Part shown: positions 34,800 to 46,011 of the stretch, piece after piece
Layout of the letters: each line of letters begins with the position of its first letter
Position numbering within the stretch: position 1 is the first letter of the stretch
DNA from: Gammaproteobacteria bacterium
GTDB lineage: Bacteria; Pseudomonadota; Gammaproteobacteria; S012-40
NCBI GenBank assembly: GCA_027021445.1
Contig: JALUUH010000038.1
Location: 1 to 54,393, forward strand
Length of the DNA: 54,393 nt
Reading direction: 5' to 3'
Notes under the pieces: model-generated
Told to the model about the DNA's origin: nothing
Databases searched by the model: none
What the model saw: only the letters and a program-made list of their open reading frames with translations
Program-made: the position numbers and the translations under genes

Positions 34800-34971
34800 T
34801 CTTTCTCTAATCCCTTTTATGAAAAGCACTTATGTCACTGAAAGCATGTTAGTCTACTTTCAAAAATAATACTCAACAGCGTATAAGCACTCTGCTCTAC
34901 CCCACTTACCCATCCAAGTCTATTGTTCAGACCTGCCATTTCTATATCACGCACGTCGAATAGGCATTAAA

Positions 34972-36015
34972 TTAAACTCCAAACGCAGCTTTAAATCCAC
35001 CGAGTATTTTTTCAATATCCGCATTCCAATCAAGATAGAAGCGCAGCACATCTTTTTCGGTTGCCTTGCTATCCCAGGGTAATGCGAGATTAGCAATGCC
35101 TCCAAAAAAAATACGCGTTCCTTGACCGAATTTATAAATCGGCATTTGCACGCCTATCTCCAATCTATTCGAACGCAGACCCTGAGTTTTTCCATACAAT
35201 ATCTCAACATAAGTCTCTGGATTGATCGCATCCCTGAAACCGCCATAGACAGTAGACTTTGCTTGATCATCTGTTTCGTTCTTTTTAATACCGACTTTTA
35301 ATACCGCCCCCAGAAAATCGCTCAAAGAATTATCAAGCCGAATAGGCGAATGAAAAAAGGGAACAAACATCCCCCCAGATAATTGCAAAGTATTGGAAAC
35401 CTCATTTGTTACGTTAGTATTGACCTCCCCTGAACTCGTTAACTGAATGGCGCCAAACACATGCAAGCCATAATAGTTTAGACCTTCGTTAACCGTGGGT
35501 GTCTCCCCATAGCGACGATAGTGGTAAAAACCGATTCGTGGTACACCGGTTTGAAAAATCGTATCTAAGCTAACGTATTCGTAACCTAAGTTAAAAGTGT
35601 AATGGTGCCGGTGGTAAGATTTTTCTGGATTATCGTAGTCTATATATACAGGTTCTATTAGTTTATCGTAACCGGTGAAATCAATACTCTTTTCCAAGGC
35701 AATTAATTGCCTTCTTCCCTTATCAATTTTTTGCAGGTAAGCATCATAGTCTTTCGAATCAAGGATGGGATTATTCACCAAAAGCATATAGTTCTTAATT
35801 GAATTCGCCAAATTACGCCCTTGTGCGCGCAACGATATCTTTAGATCTAGTTTAGAGGCCTTGCATCGCGTATCCTGAAAACAAGCGAGTAATTCATCAA
35901 TATTATACTCAGGGATAGGCGGCTTGCACGAACAGGAATCATCCGCGTAACTAGTCGATACCGAGAAGAAAAAAAGTGATGCTATTCCTAGCAAAAAAAT
36001 CAAGACTCTATACAT
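34972..36015 (-). CDS. Unrecognised outer-membrane protein, Cys-rich N-terminus
   Basis: A 347-residue protein with a signal peptide (YRVLIFLLGIASLFFFSV) and the mature start DDSCSCKPPIPEYN. Residues 25-110 are helical with further Cys in LLACFQDTRCKA, suggesting two disulfides. The rest is beta-rich (YTFNLGYEYVSLD, NRLEIGVQMPIYKFG, TRIFFGGIANLALPW). The chain ends GGFKAAFGV without a clear terminal aromatic. I do not recognise the family; a small N-terminal domain joined to a barrel is the best description. The ATG at 36015 follows AAAGGA. Confidence 0.7.
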   Translation of the reverse strand: MYRVLIFLLGIASLFFFSVSTSYADDSCSCKPPIPEYNIDELLACFQDTRCKASKLDLKISLRAQGRNLANSIKNYMLLVNNPILDSKDYDAYLQKIDKGRRQLIALEKSIDFTGYDKLIEPVYIDYDNPEKSYHRHHYTFNLGYEYVSLDTIFQTGVPRIGFYHYRRYGETPTVNEGLNYYGLHVFGAIQLTSSGEVNTNVTNEVSNTLQLSGGMFVPFFHSPIRLDNSLSDFLGAVLKVGIKKNETDDQAKSTVYGGFRDAINPETYVEILYGKTQGLRSNRLEIGVQMPIYKFGQGTRIFFGGIANLALPWDSKATEKDVLRFYLDWNADIEKILGGFKAAFGV

Positions 36016-36076
36016 GCAAAACGATCCTTTCATCGTTAGTTAGCCAAGCAGACTCAATAAATAATCAATTCTAAAA

Positions 36077-37294
36077 CTATTTTTTCTTTTTAAGTAGCTG
36101 TTTACGAATATAACTATCCAACCAGATATCCACCCCCCCCCAAAACCACGTTAGAACTCGTAAACGAAACGGCCGCCTTTTCCAATCCGATAATTGTATA
36201 TGTTGCGACTCTGCTCTATCTTTCTGCAACATCCCAATAACCTTCTTAACAAATTCAGCATCCTCTATCTCTTGGTTTGCCTCCAAATTCCAACGGAAAT
36301 TCCATCGATCCAAGTTACTCGAGCCAATGGATACCCAGTTATCACAAAGCAATACTTTTTGATGCATAAAGCGTGGCTGGTATTCGTAAATATTCACACC
36401 TGCATTTAATAGCGACAGGTAAAAACGACGGCCCGCATGCCGTACTGCAGGGTGATCAATATGGCTTCCTGGCAGAATAAGCGACACTTCAACACCGCGC
36501 CTAGCAGCTCTGGCTAATTCACGCCTCACTTTCAATGAGGGCATAAAATAAGCAGTAGCGACCCAAACACATTTTTTGGCTCGCCGCACTCGATTGATGA
36601 AGGATCTCTTAATTTCTTGCTTACCGGGACCTTTTGCCAATGTAAGTCGGCCCAATACATTTTTTGCTACCGGATCTTTATCGAGTTGCTCATCATTTAT
36701 ATATTCATTCGTTACACGCTCCATCGTCGGATGTTTGAGTTGCAGGCCTCGTTTGGTAGTCAATAACCATGTTGACTTAAACAGATCAATCCAGTCCTCG
36801 ATACACGAACCTTGAATTTGCAAAACAGTCTCCCGCCAATAGAGTTTCTGGTTGCTCTCATGATCGAACACATCTGTTATACCGATTCCTCCCACAAACA
36901 CAGTTTTATTATCCACTACGAGTAATTTTCGGTGATTACGAAATAGCCCTCTACGCAATTCACCTAGCTTGATAGGATTATAGTATTCAAGCTCAATATT
37001 TTCATTCTCAAGGCGTTTATGGTCTTTACTAGAGAAACTACCCGCACCGAAAGCATCAAATAGTAAGTAGATCTTTACTCCCCGCTGAGCCGCTAGGAGA
37101 AATGCCGCAATAAATTTGTCGACAATCTGTCCCGATTGAATTAAGTACATCTCGAATAAAATGAAATTTCTTGCTGTATAAATGGCAGCAAGCATGGAGG
37201 GAAAAATTCGCGGGGAATCGACGAGCAATTTAACCTCATTTTTATCCCTCCATAAGTAGTGAAAAGAATGCTCAGACTTAGATGACATAGTCAT
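36077..37294 (-). CDS. clsB: ClsB-like phospholipase D family cardiolipin synthase
   Basis: A 405-residue phospholipase D superfamily protein with two HKD motifs: [20 protein letters not shown] in the first half and [20 protein letters not shown] in the second. The layout and the basic C-terminus (RKQLLKKKK) fit ClsB, which makes cardiolipin from phosphatidylglycerol at the inner membrane. The ATG at 37294 overlaps the ubiB stop in an ATGA junction. It closes the ubi run, which links a membrane-lipid enzyme to ubiquinone synthesis. Confidence 0.85.
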   Translation of the reverse strand: MTMSSKSEHSFHYLWRDKNEVKLLVDSPRIFPSMLAAIYTARNFILFEMYLIQSGQIVDKFIAAFLLAAQRGVKIYLLFDAFGAGSFSSKDHKRLENENIELEYYNPIKLGELRRGLFRNHRKLLVVDNKTVFVGGIGITDVFDHESNQKLYWRETVLQIQGSCIEDWIDLFKSTWLLTTKRGLQLKHPTMERVTNEYINDEQLDKDPVAKNVLGRLTLAKGPGKQEIKRSFINRVRRAKKCVWVATAYFMPSLKVRRELARAARRGVEVSLILPGSHIDHPAVRHAGRRFYLSLLNAGVNIYEYQPRFMHQKVLLCDNWVSIGSSNLDRWNFRWNLEANQEIEDAEFVKKVIGMLQKDRAESQHIQLSDWKRRPFRLRVLTWFWGGVDIWLDSYIRKQLLKKKK

Positions 37295-38952
37295 TTTTTC
37301 AGAATTTGCTTCCAACCCATATAAAACAAAATACCACCCATTATTGCCAACACCCAACTTGCGATCGGAACACTGGAAATATTTGCAACTGCACTAAACG
37401 ATAATAAATACACAAATATTGCCAAGATGATCAGCAATACCGCCGACGATAAAAGATAAATATGTTTAACCGCAGCGTTAAGCTCTTGTTTAATGAGCAG
37501 ACCCTGACTCTCTCGTTCCTCCAAGGAAGCATAACTACCTTTGGCAAGTGTTAATGTGTCGTATAATAGCTCCGGAATTTCGGGGAATTTTTCCATCCAC
37601 AGCGGCCACTTAGATTTTAACGATTGAAATACCGCCTTTGGCCCCACACGTGTCATCATCCAATTTTCGAGATAGGGTTTAGCCGTCTTCCATAAATCCA
37701 ACTCTGGATTAAGCTCGCGCCCCAGTCCTTCGATATTTAATAGCGTCTTCTGTAATAAAACCAACTGCGGCTGAACTTCCATATTAAACCGTCGCGCTGT
37801 TTGAAAAAGGCGTAATAATACTTGGCCAAATGAAATATCTTTTAATGGTTTTTCAAATATCGGTTCACACACTGTTCGAATAGCCGACTCAAAGTCTTCT
37901 ATACTTGTTCCACGAGGGACCCATTCTGATTCCACATGTAATTCTGCAACACGGCGATAATCGCGTTTAAAAAATGCAAGAAAATTTTCCGCAAGATAAT
38001 GCTGGTCATCGGAGGTTAACGTGCCAATTATGCCAAAATCTACCGCAATATATTGACCTTTAAGTGAAACAAAAATATTCCCTGGATGCATATCAGCATG
38101 GAAAAAATTATCGCGAAAAACCTGAGTAAAAAATATCTCCACTCCACGCTCAGATAACGCAACCAGATCAACTCCAGCCTGTTTTAATTTTACTAAATCA
38201 CTCACCCGAATTCCAGATATTCGCTCCATGACCATGACGTTCTTACGCGTATGAGGCCAATAGATTTCTGGAATGTATAATAATTTTGAATTTAAGAAAT
38301 TACGCCTAATCTGAGAAGCATTTGCGGCTTCACGCATAAGGTCAAGTTCATCAATAATAGTTTTTTCATATTCAGTAACAACTTCTATCGGCCTTAGTCG
38401 TTTGCCTTCATTCCAATAACGCTCGGCAAGTTCGGCAATAATAAATAACAAGCCTATATCTCGCTTTATGGTCTTTATAATATCAGGGCGCACTACCTTT
38501 ACGATGACACTCTTTCCGTTTTTTAATTTCGCAGTATGAACTTGTGCAATAGAAGCTGACGCAAGCGGATTTTCATCAAACTCGTCAAAAACTTCTTCCA
38601 ACGGATAGCCATAAGCATCTTCGATAATTTGCTTTGCAAGCCGCCCCGAAAACGGAGGTACTTGGTCTTGCAATAGCGCTAGTTCTTTGGCGATATCTGC
38701 TGGAAGTAAATCAGGCCGAGTAGAAAGCATCTGACCAAATTTAACAAAAATAGGACCTAAGTCTTCTAAAGCACAACGAATACGCCCACCAATGGGGGTC
38801 GCCTCTTTGCGAAACCAATTCCAGGGGAAAAATTTCTGCACAAACCGTAAGGGTCGAAATAAATGAGTGGCAAAAACAATATCATCTAAACCATGCCGTA
38901 CGAGTATTCGATTGATAAAAATCAAACGTGAAATCTGAGAAATTTTTATCAA
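37291..38952 (-). CDS. ubiB: Ubiquinone biosynthesis accessory kinase-like protein UbiB
   Basis: A 553-residue atypical kinase/ATPase needed for ubiquinone synthesis. Landmarks are the KxGQ motif [16 protein letters not shown], the Ala-rich loop ASASIAQVH, the catalytic [10 protein letters not shown] and metal-binding AVDFGIIGT, and two C-terminal transmembrane segments (about residues 500-525 and 530-548). The start is TTG at 38952, overlapping the ubiJ stop (TTGA). Confidence 0.95.
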   Translation of the reverse strand: MIKISQISRLIFINRILVRHGLDDIVFATHLFRPLRFVQKFFPWNWFRKEATPIGGRIRCALEDLGPIFVKFGQMLSTRPDLLPADIAKELALLQDQVPPFSGRLAKQIIEDAYGYPLEEVFDEFDENPLASASIAQVHTAKLKNGKSVIVKVVRPDIIKTIKRDIGLLFIIAELAERYWNEGKRLRPIEVVTEYEKTIIDELDLMREAANASQIRRNFLNSKLLYIPEIYWPHTRKNVMVMERISGIRVSDLVKLKQAGVDLVALSERGVEIFFTQVFRDNFFHADMHPGNIFVSLKGQYIAVDFGIIGTLTSDDQHYLAENFLAFFKRDYRRVAELHVESEWVPRGTSIEDFESAIRTVCEPIFEKPLKDISFGQVLLRLFQTARRFNMEVQPQLVLLQKTLLNIEGLGRELNPELDLWKTAKPYLENWMMTRVGPKAVFQSLKSKWPLWMEKFPEIPELLYDTLTLAKGSYASLEERESQGLLIKQELNAAVKHIYLLSSAVLLIILAIFVYLLSFSAVANISSVPIASWVLAIMGGILFYMGWKQILKK

Positions 38953-39569
38953 TCGTTTAAACCTTCCAACCGCTGTAGTAGATTTTCTATACGCAGCTCA
39001 AGTCGAGCACAATCATTACGCAGCACATCAACTTTTTGGTTAAATACTTCCAATTCATAGTTCGTCACAATATCTTTGCTTTCTTCGGAAAAATACTCGA
39101 CTGAATCGAGTGCAAACGTATTAAATGTATTATCAAGCCAACTTAAACCATCTCGTGCAACACTTGCCATTTGATGTGCTACCACGTCGCCAACAACTTG
39201 AGAAAGCGGCTCTTCGAAATCAATATCAATATTTTCTAAAATACGCTGGAATTTTTGTCCTAGCTCTAAGTCACCAGAGATCACAACATCGCCACTAAGA
39301 ACGCCCGCTTTTGTTTTATTCACAGCGGTTGCAAACAATGCCAAGGGTGTTCCTTGTATTGTCGTATCTGCTTCAGCCGCGTATTCAGCAAGCAACTGAA
39401 CTCCATCTAAGCTTGGCGCTAGATAAATGACTAATTCCAATCCTGATAGATGTATCGCAATGACCTTACCAGACATCGCTATAAATTGATTGCGTGCATT
39501 ATCGTCAAAACTTATCGCCCGGTTAAAAGCAACTTCGATTGTAGCAATTAAGGGATGAGGCAATTTCAA
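38949..39569 (-). CDS. ubiJ: Ubiquinone biosynthesis accessory factor UbiJ
   Basis: A 206-residue UbiJ: an SCP2 sterol-carrier-like lipid-binding domain at residues 1-110 ([33 protein letters not shown]) and a C-terminal coiled coil ([20 protein letters not shown]). With UbiK it organises the Ubi metabolon and holds hydrophobic intermediates. The TTG start overlaps the RDD gene stop (TTGA). Confidence 0.9.
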   Translation of the reverse strand: MKLPHPLIATIEVAFNRAISFDDNARNQFIAMSGKVIAIHLSGLELVIYLAPSLDGVQLLAEYAAEADTTIQGTPLALFATAVNKTKAGVLSGDVVISGDLELGQKFQRILENIDIDFEEPLSQVVGDVVAHQMASVARDGLSWLDNTFNTFALDSVEYFSEESKDIVTNYELEVFNQKVDVLRNDCARLELRIENLLQRLEGLND

Positions 39570-40078
39570 CGCACTTCCTTCATTAATTGTGCTAAAGATT
39601 TTTCTGACTCTGAATCGACAGGTGGTTTATGTTGCATAATAACCACGGTCTTGGCTATTTTGTCATGAAACCCTTGCTTCTTTTTATCAAAGGCGATCCA
39701 GATAAAACCCAAGCCCAGAGGAATTATTGAAATATAATATGACAAATAACGCACTAAAGCCTGTCCGACTTTCATTGGCTGATGGGTTTTTTCATCAACA
39801 ACGATGCAATCGAAAAACAGCTTTCCGGGTGTTCCTAAAAATTTCTTCCACATTAATACCGTTAGCAATAAACTGATTAGGGTTTCCCATATGGAGAATG
39901 TTTGCCATAATATCTGACTCAAACTTACAGATGCGAGATCCATGCTTGCCATGGGTAAGTTATTCATAATCCCCAGCGCACCTCGAATCAAAACAAAAAG
40001 AATTAAAAAGATAATGCTATCGATGATAGATGCAGCAAGCCTACGCCAAAAACCTGCATACTGTGTCAAATCGTTCAA
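39566..40078 (-). CDS. RDD-family membrane protein
   Basis: A 170-residue protein with an RDD motif near its start ([20 protein letters not shown]), three or four hydrophobic segments and the conserved [23 protein letters not shown] proteins are membrane proteins of mostly unknown role. It sits between ubiE and ubiJ, which are usually adjacent in related bacteria. The TTG start overlaps the ubiE stop (TTGA), so it is fully coupled to the ubi genes. Confidence 0.88.
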   Translation of the reverse strand: MNDLTQYAGFWRRLAASIIDSIIFLILFVLIRGALGIMNNLPMASMDLASVSLSQILWQTFSIWETLISLLLTVLMWKKFLGTPGKLFFDCIVVDEKTHQPMKVGQALVRYLSYYISIIPLGLGFIWIAFDKKKQGFHDKIAKTVVIMQHKPPVDSESEKSLAQLMKEVR

Positions 40079-40836
40079 AATTTATATCCACGATGTAGAG
40101 CAACAATACCTCCTGACATATTGATATAATCACAACGTGAATAACCTACAGCCTCCATCATTTTTTTCAACATTCCTTGATCGGGATGCATTCGAATAGA
40201 CTCCGAAAGATAACGATAACTGTCCTCGTCATTCGCGACCAGCTTGCCAATTTTTGGCAAGAGTTTAAACGAATAAAAATCATAAACTGGTTTTAATCCC
40301 GGTAAAATCGGTTTGGAAAACTCCAATACTAATAATTTACCACCTGGCTTCAATACTCTATACATAGCCGCTAACGCTTTATCCTTATCGGTTACGTTGC
40401 GCAAGCCAAACGCGATGGTAATGCAATCAAAATAATTATCTGGAAAAGGCAAAAGTTCAGCATTGACTTGTATGCATTTAATATTATGGAACAAGCCATT
40501 ATCTATCGTTCGGTCGCGCCCTATGCTCAGCATCGAGCCATTGATATCAGACAATATGACTTGTCCTCTATCACCCACATGCGGCGCAATTTTTAAGCTC
40601 AAATCACCGGTTCCACCCGCCAGATCAAGAATTTTTTGCCCTTCCCTAGGACGCACGAACTCAACAACGATACGTTTCCATAGTCGATGAATTCCAAATG
40701 ACATCAAATCATTCATAAGGTCATAATTTTCCGCCACAGAATGGAAAACATTGGCTACTTTGCCTGCCTTTGCCGACTGCTCGACTTGCTCATAGCCAAA
40801 ATGTGTTTGATTTTCCTTTTTTTCAGAATTCGTCAT
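40075..40836 (-). CDS. ubiE: UbiE/MenG methyltransferase
   Basis: SAM-dependent C-methyltransferase acting on ubiquinone (and menaquinone) precursors. The 253-residue enzyme has [19 protein letters not shown], the SAM-binding [35 protein letters not shown] and [10 protein letters not shown]. The ATG at 40836 follows GAGA; a start four codons earlier is possible. DUF971 lies 18 bases upstream. Confidence 0.96.
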   Translation of the reverse strand: MTNSEKKENQTHFGYEQVEQSAKAGKVANVFHSVAENYDLMNDLMSFGIHRLWKRIVVEFVRPREGQKILDLAGGTGDLSLKIAPHVGDRGQVILSDINGSMLSIGRDRTIDNGLFHNIKCIQVNAELLPFPDNYFDCITIAFGLRNVTDKDKALAAMYRVLKPGGKLLVLEFSKPILPGLKPVYDFYSFKLLPKIGKLVANDEDSYRYLSESIRMHPDQGMLKKMMEAVGYSRCDYINMSGGIVALHRGYKF

Positions 40837-40854
40837 AATGATTCTCATTTATTC

Positions 40855-41250
40855 TTAGGAAGTTTTGCTTTTTCGTTGATAGTCGGCTTTTTGCAATCTA
40901 TTGAGATAATCATTCCACATCTCTTTTTGATCAAGACCCATACTGTATAATAAAACCCAAGAAAATATCCCGGTCGAATGGCCGTCAGAAAATGTGGGTT
41001 TGATCGCGTAATTACCCACAGGTTCAAGCGCATCAATAGTGACATCCTCCTTACCCAACTGCAGTACTTCCTGCCCTGGCCCGTGCCCCTGGACTTCCGC
41101 TGAAGGAGAATAGACTCGCAGAAATTCACATGAATAATCGAATTGACGGCCATCACTAAAAGTAATTTCTAGCACTTTAGATTGCTGATGCAGTTTAATC
41201 TCAGTAGGAGTGACTTGAGTATCATTGGTCTTATTCATGTTAGACCCCAT
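40855..41250 (-). CDS. DUF971 domain protein
   Basis: A 131-residue protein of the DUF971 family (gamma-butyrobetaine hydroxylase N-terminal-like, possibly an iron-sulfur assembly domain). Conserved stretches are PTEIKLHQQSKVLEITFSDG, SCEFLRVYSPSAEVQGHGPG and YAIKPTFSDGHSTGIFSW with the family His. The first ATG overlaps the hslU stop (TAATG); a second, four codons on, has GGGG upstream. It is the usual neighbour between hslU and ubiE. Confidence 0.9.
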   Translation of the reverse strand: MGSNMNKTNDTQVTPTEIKLHQQSKVLEITFSDGRQFDYSCEFLRVYSPSAEVQGHGPGQEVLQLGKEDVTIDALEPVGNYAIKPTFSDGHSTGIFSWVLLYSMGLDQKEMWNDYLNRLQKADYQRKSKTS

Positions 41251-42584
41251 TACAAAATATATCGACTTAAGTCTTCATTATCAGCCAGACTCGCTAAGTT
41301 TTCTTCAACATAGGATTTATTCACGACTAAAGTTTGACCCGATTTATCCGAAGCTTCGAAGGAAATAGTTTCCAGTAATCTTTCGAGTACCGTATGCAAT
41401 CGTCGGGCACCAATATTTTCAGTCCGTTCATTAATTTGCCAAGCAAATTCAGCAATGCGTGCTACACCATCTTCGGTGAAAGATAACTGCATATTTTCTG
41501 CATTCATCAGTGCTTTATATTGCTCAGTCAAAGAAGCATCCGGCTCCGTTAAAATCTTAACAAAGTCCTCTACCCCTAAGGCACTCAACTCAACCCGAAT
41601 GGGTAAACGCCCTTGTAATTCAGGAATAAGATCGGAGGGTTTCGATAAATGAAAAGCACCAGAGGCGATAAACAAGATGTGATCTGTTTTAATCATTCCA
41701 TATTTTGTAGTCACCGTAGAACCTTCCACCAAGGGCAATAAATCGCGCTGTACACCTTCGCGTGAAACATCTCCGCCCGTTTGCTCCGAGCGTTTGCATA
41801 TTTTATCCATTTCATCTAGAAACACGATACCGTTTTGTTCTACGGCATGCAAAGCGGCGGCTTTGATCTTGTCATCGTTCACCAACTTACCAGCTTCTTC
41901 ATCCGCTAAGGCCTTGAGTGCGTCTTTGATCAAAATCTTGCGCTGCCGCGTGCGAGTACTGGATATATTCTGAAATATTCCTTGCAACTGACTAGTCATG
42001 TCTTCCATACCTGGAGGACTCATTATTTCTATACCGACATTAGGTTCTTGTAATTCAAGTTCAATTTGCTTGTCATCAAGCTTTCCTTCACGCAACATCT
42101 TGCGAAAACGTTGGCGAGTTCCTGACTCATCGTCCTTATGATTTGAGGTATTATTTCCCTCGCTGCGAGCCGGTCGTAACAAAGCATCTAATACACGCTC
42201 TTCTGCCGCTTCTTCCGCACGATATTTTACTTTTGCGGTTTCTTGTTCTCGTGTGAGCTTAAGCGAGACCTCCATGAGATCGCGTATAATCGACTCGACA
42301 TCTCGACCCACATAACCCACTTCAGTGAATTTTGTGGCCTCAACTTTTACAAAGGGTGCATTAGCTAACTTCGCCAGACGTCGAGCGATTTCAGTTTTTC
42401 CTACGCCCGTTGGACCGATCATTAAAATGTTTTTTGGCGTTATTTCACTACGCAATGGCTCATCAATTTGGCCTCGACGCCAGCGATTTCGTAACGCAAT
42501 CGCAACTGCGCGCTTCGCTTCTTGTTGACCGATAATGTGTTTATCTAACTCTTGTACGATTTCTCTTGGTGTCATTTCCGACAT
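41250..42584 (-). CDS. hslU: HslU, ATPase subunit of the HslUV protease
   Basis: A 444-residue AAA+ unfoldase that feeds substrates to HslV. Walker A is [17 protein letters not shown], the pore loop is [12 protein letters not shown], the I-domain is at about residues 110-245, Walker B is [12 protein letters not shown], and sensor 2 is [10 protein letters not shown]. The C-terminus DLSRYIL inserts into HslV. It follows hslV by 52 bases. Confidence 0.97.
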   Translation of the reverse strand: MSEMTPREIVQELDKHIIGQQEAKRAVAIALRNRWRRGQIDEPLRSEITPKNILMIGPTGVGKTEIARRLAKLANAPFVKVEATKFTEVGYVGRDVESIIRDLMEVSLKLTREQETAKVKYRAEEAAEERVLDALLRPARSEGNNTSNHKDDESGTRQRFRKMLREGKLDDKQIELELQEPNVGIEIMSPPGMEDMTSQLQGIFQNISSTRTRQRKILIKDALKALADEEAGKLVNDDKIKAAALHAVEQNGIVFLDEMDKICKRSEQTGGDVSREGVQRDLLPLVEGSTVTTKYGMIKTDHILFIASGAFHLSKPSDLIPELQGRLPIRVELSALGVEDFVKILTEPDASLTEQYKALMNAENMQLSFTEDGVARIAEFAWQINERTENIGARRLHTVLERLLETISFEASDKSGQTLVVNKSYVEENLASLADNEDLSRYIL

Positions 42585-42636
42585 GTTTCTTTTCCTAACT
42601 TCGCTATGTTCTGGATGAACTATTTATATCAGTGAA

Positions 42637-43182
42637 CTATTCACTGCAATCAATCTCTTCGAAGATCAAATTATGGTTGGTATAAATACAGATGTCCGCA
42701 GCAATATTCAATGCAGTCTCTACGACCTCACGTGCTCCCAGTTCAGTATTCTCTCTTAACGCACGCGCCGCTGATTGCGCAAAGGGCCCACCAGAACCTA
42801 TCGCAATAAGTCCATTTTCCGGTTCAATCACATCACCATTGCCCGTAATCACTAATGAAGTCGTTTTATCTGCCACTGCTAATAGGGCTTCTAAACGGCG
42901 TAAAGCACGATCCGTACGCCAATCCTTGGCCAATTCCACCGCTGAACGAGTTAAATGCCCTGAGTGTTTTTCCAGCTTGGCTTCAAAACGCTCAAACAAA
43001 GTAAACGCATCAGCCGTTCCACCCGCAAAGCCTGCAATCACCTTATCCTTATATAAACGCCTGACTTTTCGAGCATTTCCTTTCATCACGGTATTGCCTA
43101 AACTCACTTGACCGTCACCGCCAATGACTACTTTATCAGCACGCCGCACGCATAAGATTGTTGTACCCCGGTATTGTTCCAA
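42637..43182 (-). CDS. hslV: HslV, proteolytic subunit of the HslUV protease
   Basis: Threonine peptidase that forms a dodecamer capped by HslU. The start is TTG at 43182, ten bases after AAGGG, giving a 181-residue precursor [14 protein letters not shown] whose first six residues must be cut away to free the catalytic Thr. E. coli HslV lacks such a propeptide beyond Met. Conserved segments are [36 protein letters not shown] and [20 protein letters not shown] longer frame upstream is not similar to the family. Confidence 0.93.
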   Translation of the reverse strand: MEQYRGTTILCVRRADKVVIGGDGQVSLGNTVMKGNARKVRRLYKDKVIAGFAGGTADAFTLFERFEAKLEKHSGHLTRSAVELAKDWRTDRALRRLEALLAVADKTTSLVITGNGDVIEPENGLIAIGSGGPFAQSAARALRENTELGAREVVETALNIAADICIYTNHNLIFEEIDCSE

Positions 43183-43344
43183 TGATCTAACCCTTGTGTA
43201 TCTGACTAAAACACTGATTTTACATGATAGCGCACCGAGATAACCACCTTTGTAGGTCATTAATCAAGGTGAGCGCGCCTTGGGTAAATTTTCAACGGGA
43301 TATGCGCAACTAAGATCATTTTTGCAATCACTGTTCAAGCATAC

Positions 43345-44250
43345 TCAGCTTTTCTTCGCCCGAGGATGCGCATTTTCATACACACTCGCCAGGTGTTGAA
43401 AATCGAGATGGGTATAGACCTGAGTGGTGCTGATATTACTGTGTCCCAGCAATTCCTGAACGGCACGTATATCGCCACTGGATTCTAGCAAATGACTGGC
43501 AAATGAATGGCGTAATCGATGCGGGTGCAATGAACCAGTAACATCTGACATTTTTCCTTTGTTAGCCAATCTTGCTTGCACACTACGTGCTGCTAATCGA
43601 CTTCCGCGCTGAGAAAGGAATACCGCTTGGATTTCTTCTTTTGACCACTGATGTCTCAAGTTAAGCCAATGAAGCAAGGCCTCTTTGGCTTTTGTGCCCA
43701 CGGGAAGCAAACGTGTTTTACTTCCTTTACCGAGTACTTTCACCAGGCCTTGCTGAAGATCGAGATCTTTGAGATCAAGACGGATTAGTTCGGCAAGCCT
43801 TAATCCTGAAGAATAGAGTAATTCCATCATCGCCCAATCTCGTACTTCGATGAGGCTTTGCGCTTCAGGTGGAGTTTTCAATAATGCATTGACTTGATCT
43901 ACATCAAGCGTATTGGGTAGTTTTTTTGCCGATTTGGGTGCAGCCACTCCATCTGCTGGATTACTATCAAGCCATTTTTCTCTTTGCAAATAACGAAAAA
44001 AACCTCGCACGGCAGAAAGTTTTCGCTGTATGCTTTTTCCCGTTAAACCTTTGCGGTACAGACTTGCCGCAAACAGTCTGACGCTATTGGGATTAACCCC
44101 TGACCAAGATGCAATGTCTTGCTGCTCACAATACTCGGCAAATTGAACTAGATCACGCTGATAGGAAAGTAAGGTATTCGGCGAATAACGACGTTCATTT
44201 TTTAAATATGTGTAAAAATCATCAAGAACAAGTAACTCTGTTGATTTCAA
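43345..44250 (-). CDS. xerC: Tyrosine recombinase XerC
   Basis: Site-specific recombinase that resolves chromosome dimers at dif with XerD. It has 301 residues: an N-terminal SAM-like core-binding domain (FYTYLKNERRYSPNTLLSY) and a catalytic domain with Arg in YSSGLRLAELIRL, Lys in VLGKGSKTRLLPV, HxxR in HPHRLRHSFASHLL and the nucleophile Tyr in SNISTTQVYTHLD. It lies in the dapF-DUF484-xerC order typical of gammaproteobacteria. Confidence 0.96.
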   Translation of the reverse strand: MKSTELLVLDDFYTYLKNERRYSPNTLLSYQRDLVQFAEYCEQQDIASWSGVNPNSVRLFAASLYRKGLTGKSIQRKLSAVRGFFRYLQREKWLDSNPADGVAAPKSAKKLPNTLDVDQVNALLKTPPEAQSLIEVRDWAMMELLYSSGLRLAELIRLDLKDLDLQQGLVKVLGKGSKTRLLPVGTKAKEALLHWLNLRHQWSKEEIQAVFLSQRGSRLAARSVQARLANKGKMSDVTGSLHPHRLRHSFASHLLESSGDIRAVQELLGHSNISTTQVYTHLDFQHLASVYENAHPRAKKS

Positions 44251-44286
44251 TTAAGAAAAGCACCTCAAGCACGTCACACTAAAAGC

Positions 44287-44994
44287 TTATGACTCATTAA
44301 AAAATCGCTGTAGAGAAGCCGATGCTATCTCGGCAAGCTGGCTTAAAAACACAGTGCTAATGCCGGCCTTAAATCTATTCTGATCATTACTCGCAACGGC
44401 GAAAAAACCCATCGCTTGATCACCGTTCATAATCGGGACAAAAGCAACCGATTTTATTTTTTCAACCTTCTCTATAAACAAAGATTCCAACTGCTGTTTA
44501 TTGAAACGCCCACAGATAGGATTTCCTTGCTTGAGAATGGAGTCGAAAGGTTTTAGGCTTGCTGCATCACGCGGCACTAATACATCGGGCCGTGATGCAT
44601 TAAATTCTCCGATCAATTTAATGACAACCGCATGCGCGTTAAAATCGACCAGTAAACGTTCGTTGATAATTGCTAAATATTCATCGATATTTTTTGCCTT
44701 AACCAATTCGGTACTCACCTGATGTAATCGTAACATCAGCTGATCATTTTCTTTCGCAATCTCGATGAGTTCTTTTCTTTTGTTACGCAGATCTTTGTTT
44801 TCAGTACGCAGCAAAGCAACCTGTCGTTCAATCAACGAAACCACACCTCCGTTAGGATGAGGAACCGCTAAATCTGTCAATAACTGGGGATTTTCGACAA
44901 AAAAATCGTCATTCTGCTGAAGAAAATCAATAACATCTTTGGCAGAAATAGAACTTGGAGTCGTTTTTTCACTCGATGGTCCTTGAATAGTCAT
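44287..44994 (-). CDS. DUF484 family protein
   Basis: A 235-residue protein with an N-terminal coiled coil (about residues 50-105: LIERQVALLRTENKDLRNKR) and a GAF-like C-terminal domain (SVAFVPIMNGDQAMGFFAVA). DUF484 is always found between dapF and xerC in this lineage and its role is unknown. The family opening VIDFLQQNDDFFVENPQLL is clear. Confidence 0.93.
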   Translation of the reverse strand: MTIQGPSSEKTTPSSISAKDVIDFLQQNDDFFVENPQLLTDLAVPHPNGGVVSLIERQVALLRTENKDLRNKRKELIEIAKENDQLMLRLHQVSTELVKAKNIDEYLAIINERLLVDFNAHAVVIKLIGEFNASRPDVLVPRDAASLKPFDSILKQGNPICGRFNKQQLESLFIEKVEKIKSVAFVPIMNGDQAMGFFAVASNDQNRFKAGISTVFLSQLAEIASASLQRFFNES

Positions 44995-45022
44995 GCTTAT
45001 ACTTTTCCTTAAACTACAACCC

Positions 45023-45048
45023 AGGAGGCTATCCGAAAACAGCCTCCT
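45023..45048. repeat. Compact hairpin copy of the dispersed repeat
   Basis: AGGAGGCT (45023-45030) and AGCCTCCT (45041-45048) form an 8-bp stem around ATCCGAAAAC. The sequence is the dispersed family shortened to its two ends. It sits between dapF and DUF484, where it could slow transcription between them. Confidence 0.6.
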
Positions 45049-45076
45049 AGGTACAATCTTAAACCTATCGACAAGA

Positions 45077-45931
45077 TTAATTCAACAAAAACTCGCCATC
45101 AAAGACGTGAACAGCAGGCCCTTTCATCTTGACCACGCTTTCACCGCCTTGCCAATGAATGTTTAATACGCCACCAGCCAAGGTAACCGCAACGTCGTTA
45201 TTAAGAACGCCTTGATTAATCCCCGCAACCACGGCCGCACACGCCCCGCTGCCACAAGCAAGAGTTTCACCCACGCCTCTCTCAAAAACACGAAGCATAA
45301 TATGTTCCCGATCAACAACTTGCATAAAACCTACATTAACCTTCTGGGGAAACCGTGGATGTTGTTCCAGCACTGGCCCCAGTGTTTCAACCGCTGCTTT
45401 GCTAACATCTGCAACGGTCATCACCATATGCGGGTTTCCCATGGACACCACAGCCACGGAGAATTGCCGTGTTTCGGCAGCAGAGTCTGTACTGACTACT
45501 TCAATCGAATAACTCGACGCTTGCTTCTCAGCAATGAATGGAACGTCCTCTGGATTTAAAATAGGCTGCCCCATATTCACTTCTACCAGGGAATCATCCA
45601 TCAGTTGTAAAACAATATTACCCGTATTGGTTTCTACACAAATTGCGCTATTTTGGCTTAATCCTTTATCCACTACAAAACGCGCAAAACAACGCGCCCC
45701 ATTTCCGCATTGCTCCACCTCGTTTCCATCGGCGTTAAATATGCGATATTTGAACTCGGCAGCGGCTGACTCAGGAGACTCAACCAGCAGCAATTGGTCG
45801 CAGCCTATACCAAAATGACGATCTGCAATAAATTTAATCTGCTGGGAATTCAGCGATATATTTTGGTTAATCGCATCTAACACCACAAAATCATTCCCTA
45901 AGCCATGCATTTTTGAAAACTTAATTAACAT
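45077..45931 (-). CDS. dapF: Diaminopimelate epimerase
   Basis: Cofactor-free epimerase turning LL- into meso-diaminopimelate for peptidoglycan and lysine. The 284-residue enzyme starts [20 protein letters not shown], with the two catalytic cysteines in [13 protein letters not shown] and [16 protein letters not shown]. It heads the long minus-strand run through xerC, hslVU and the ubi genes. Confidence 0.97.
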   Translation of the reverse strand: MLIKFSKMHGLGNDFVVLDAINQNISLNSQQIKFIADRHFGIGCDQLLLVESPESAAAEFKYRIFNADGNEVEQCGNGARCFARFVVDKGLSQNSAICVETNTGNIVLQLMDDSLVEVNMGQPILNPEDVPFIAEKQASSYSIEVVSTDSAAETRQFSVAVVSMGNPHMVMTVADVSKAAVETLGPVLEQHPRFPQKVNVGFMQVVDREHIMLRVFERGVGETLACGSGACAAVVAGINQGVLNNDVAVTLAGGVLNIHWQGGESVVKMKGPAVHVFDGEFLLN

Positions 45932-46011
45932 AAACGGTTGATTATCCTTACAGTCAGAGACACCCCTAAAAATACTTTAAGCGGCCTACCAGTCCATCGT
46001 TTTTAAAAAGT

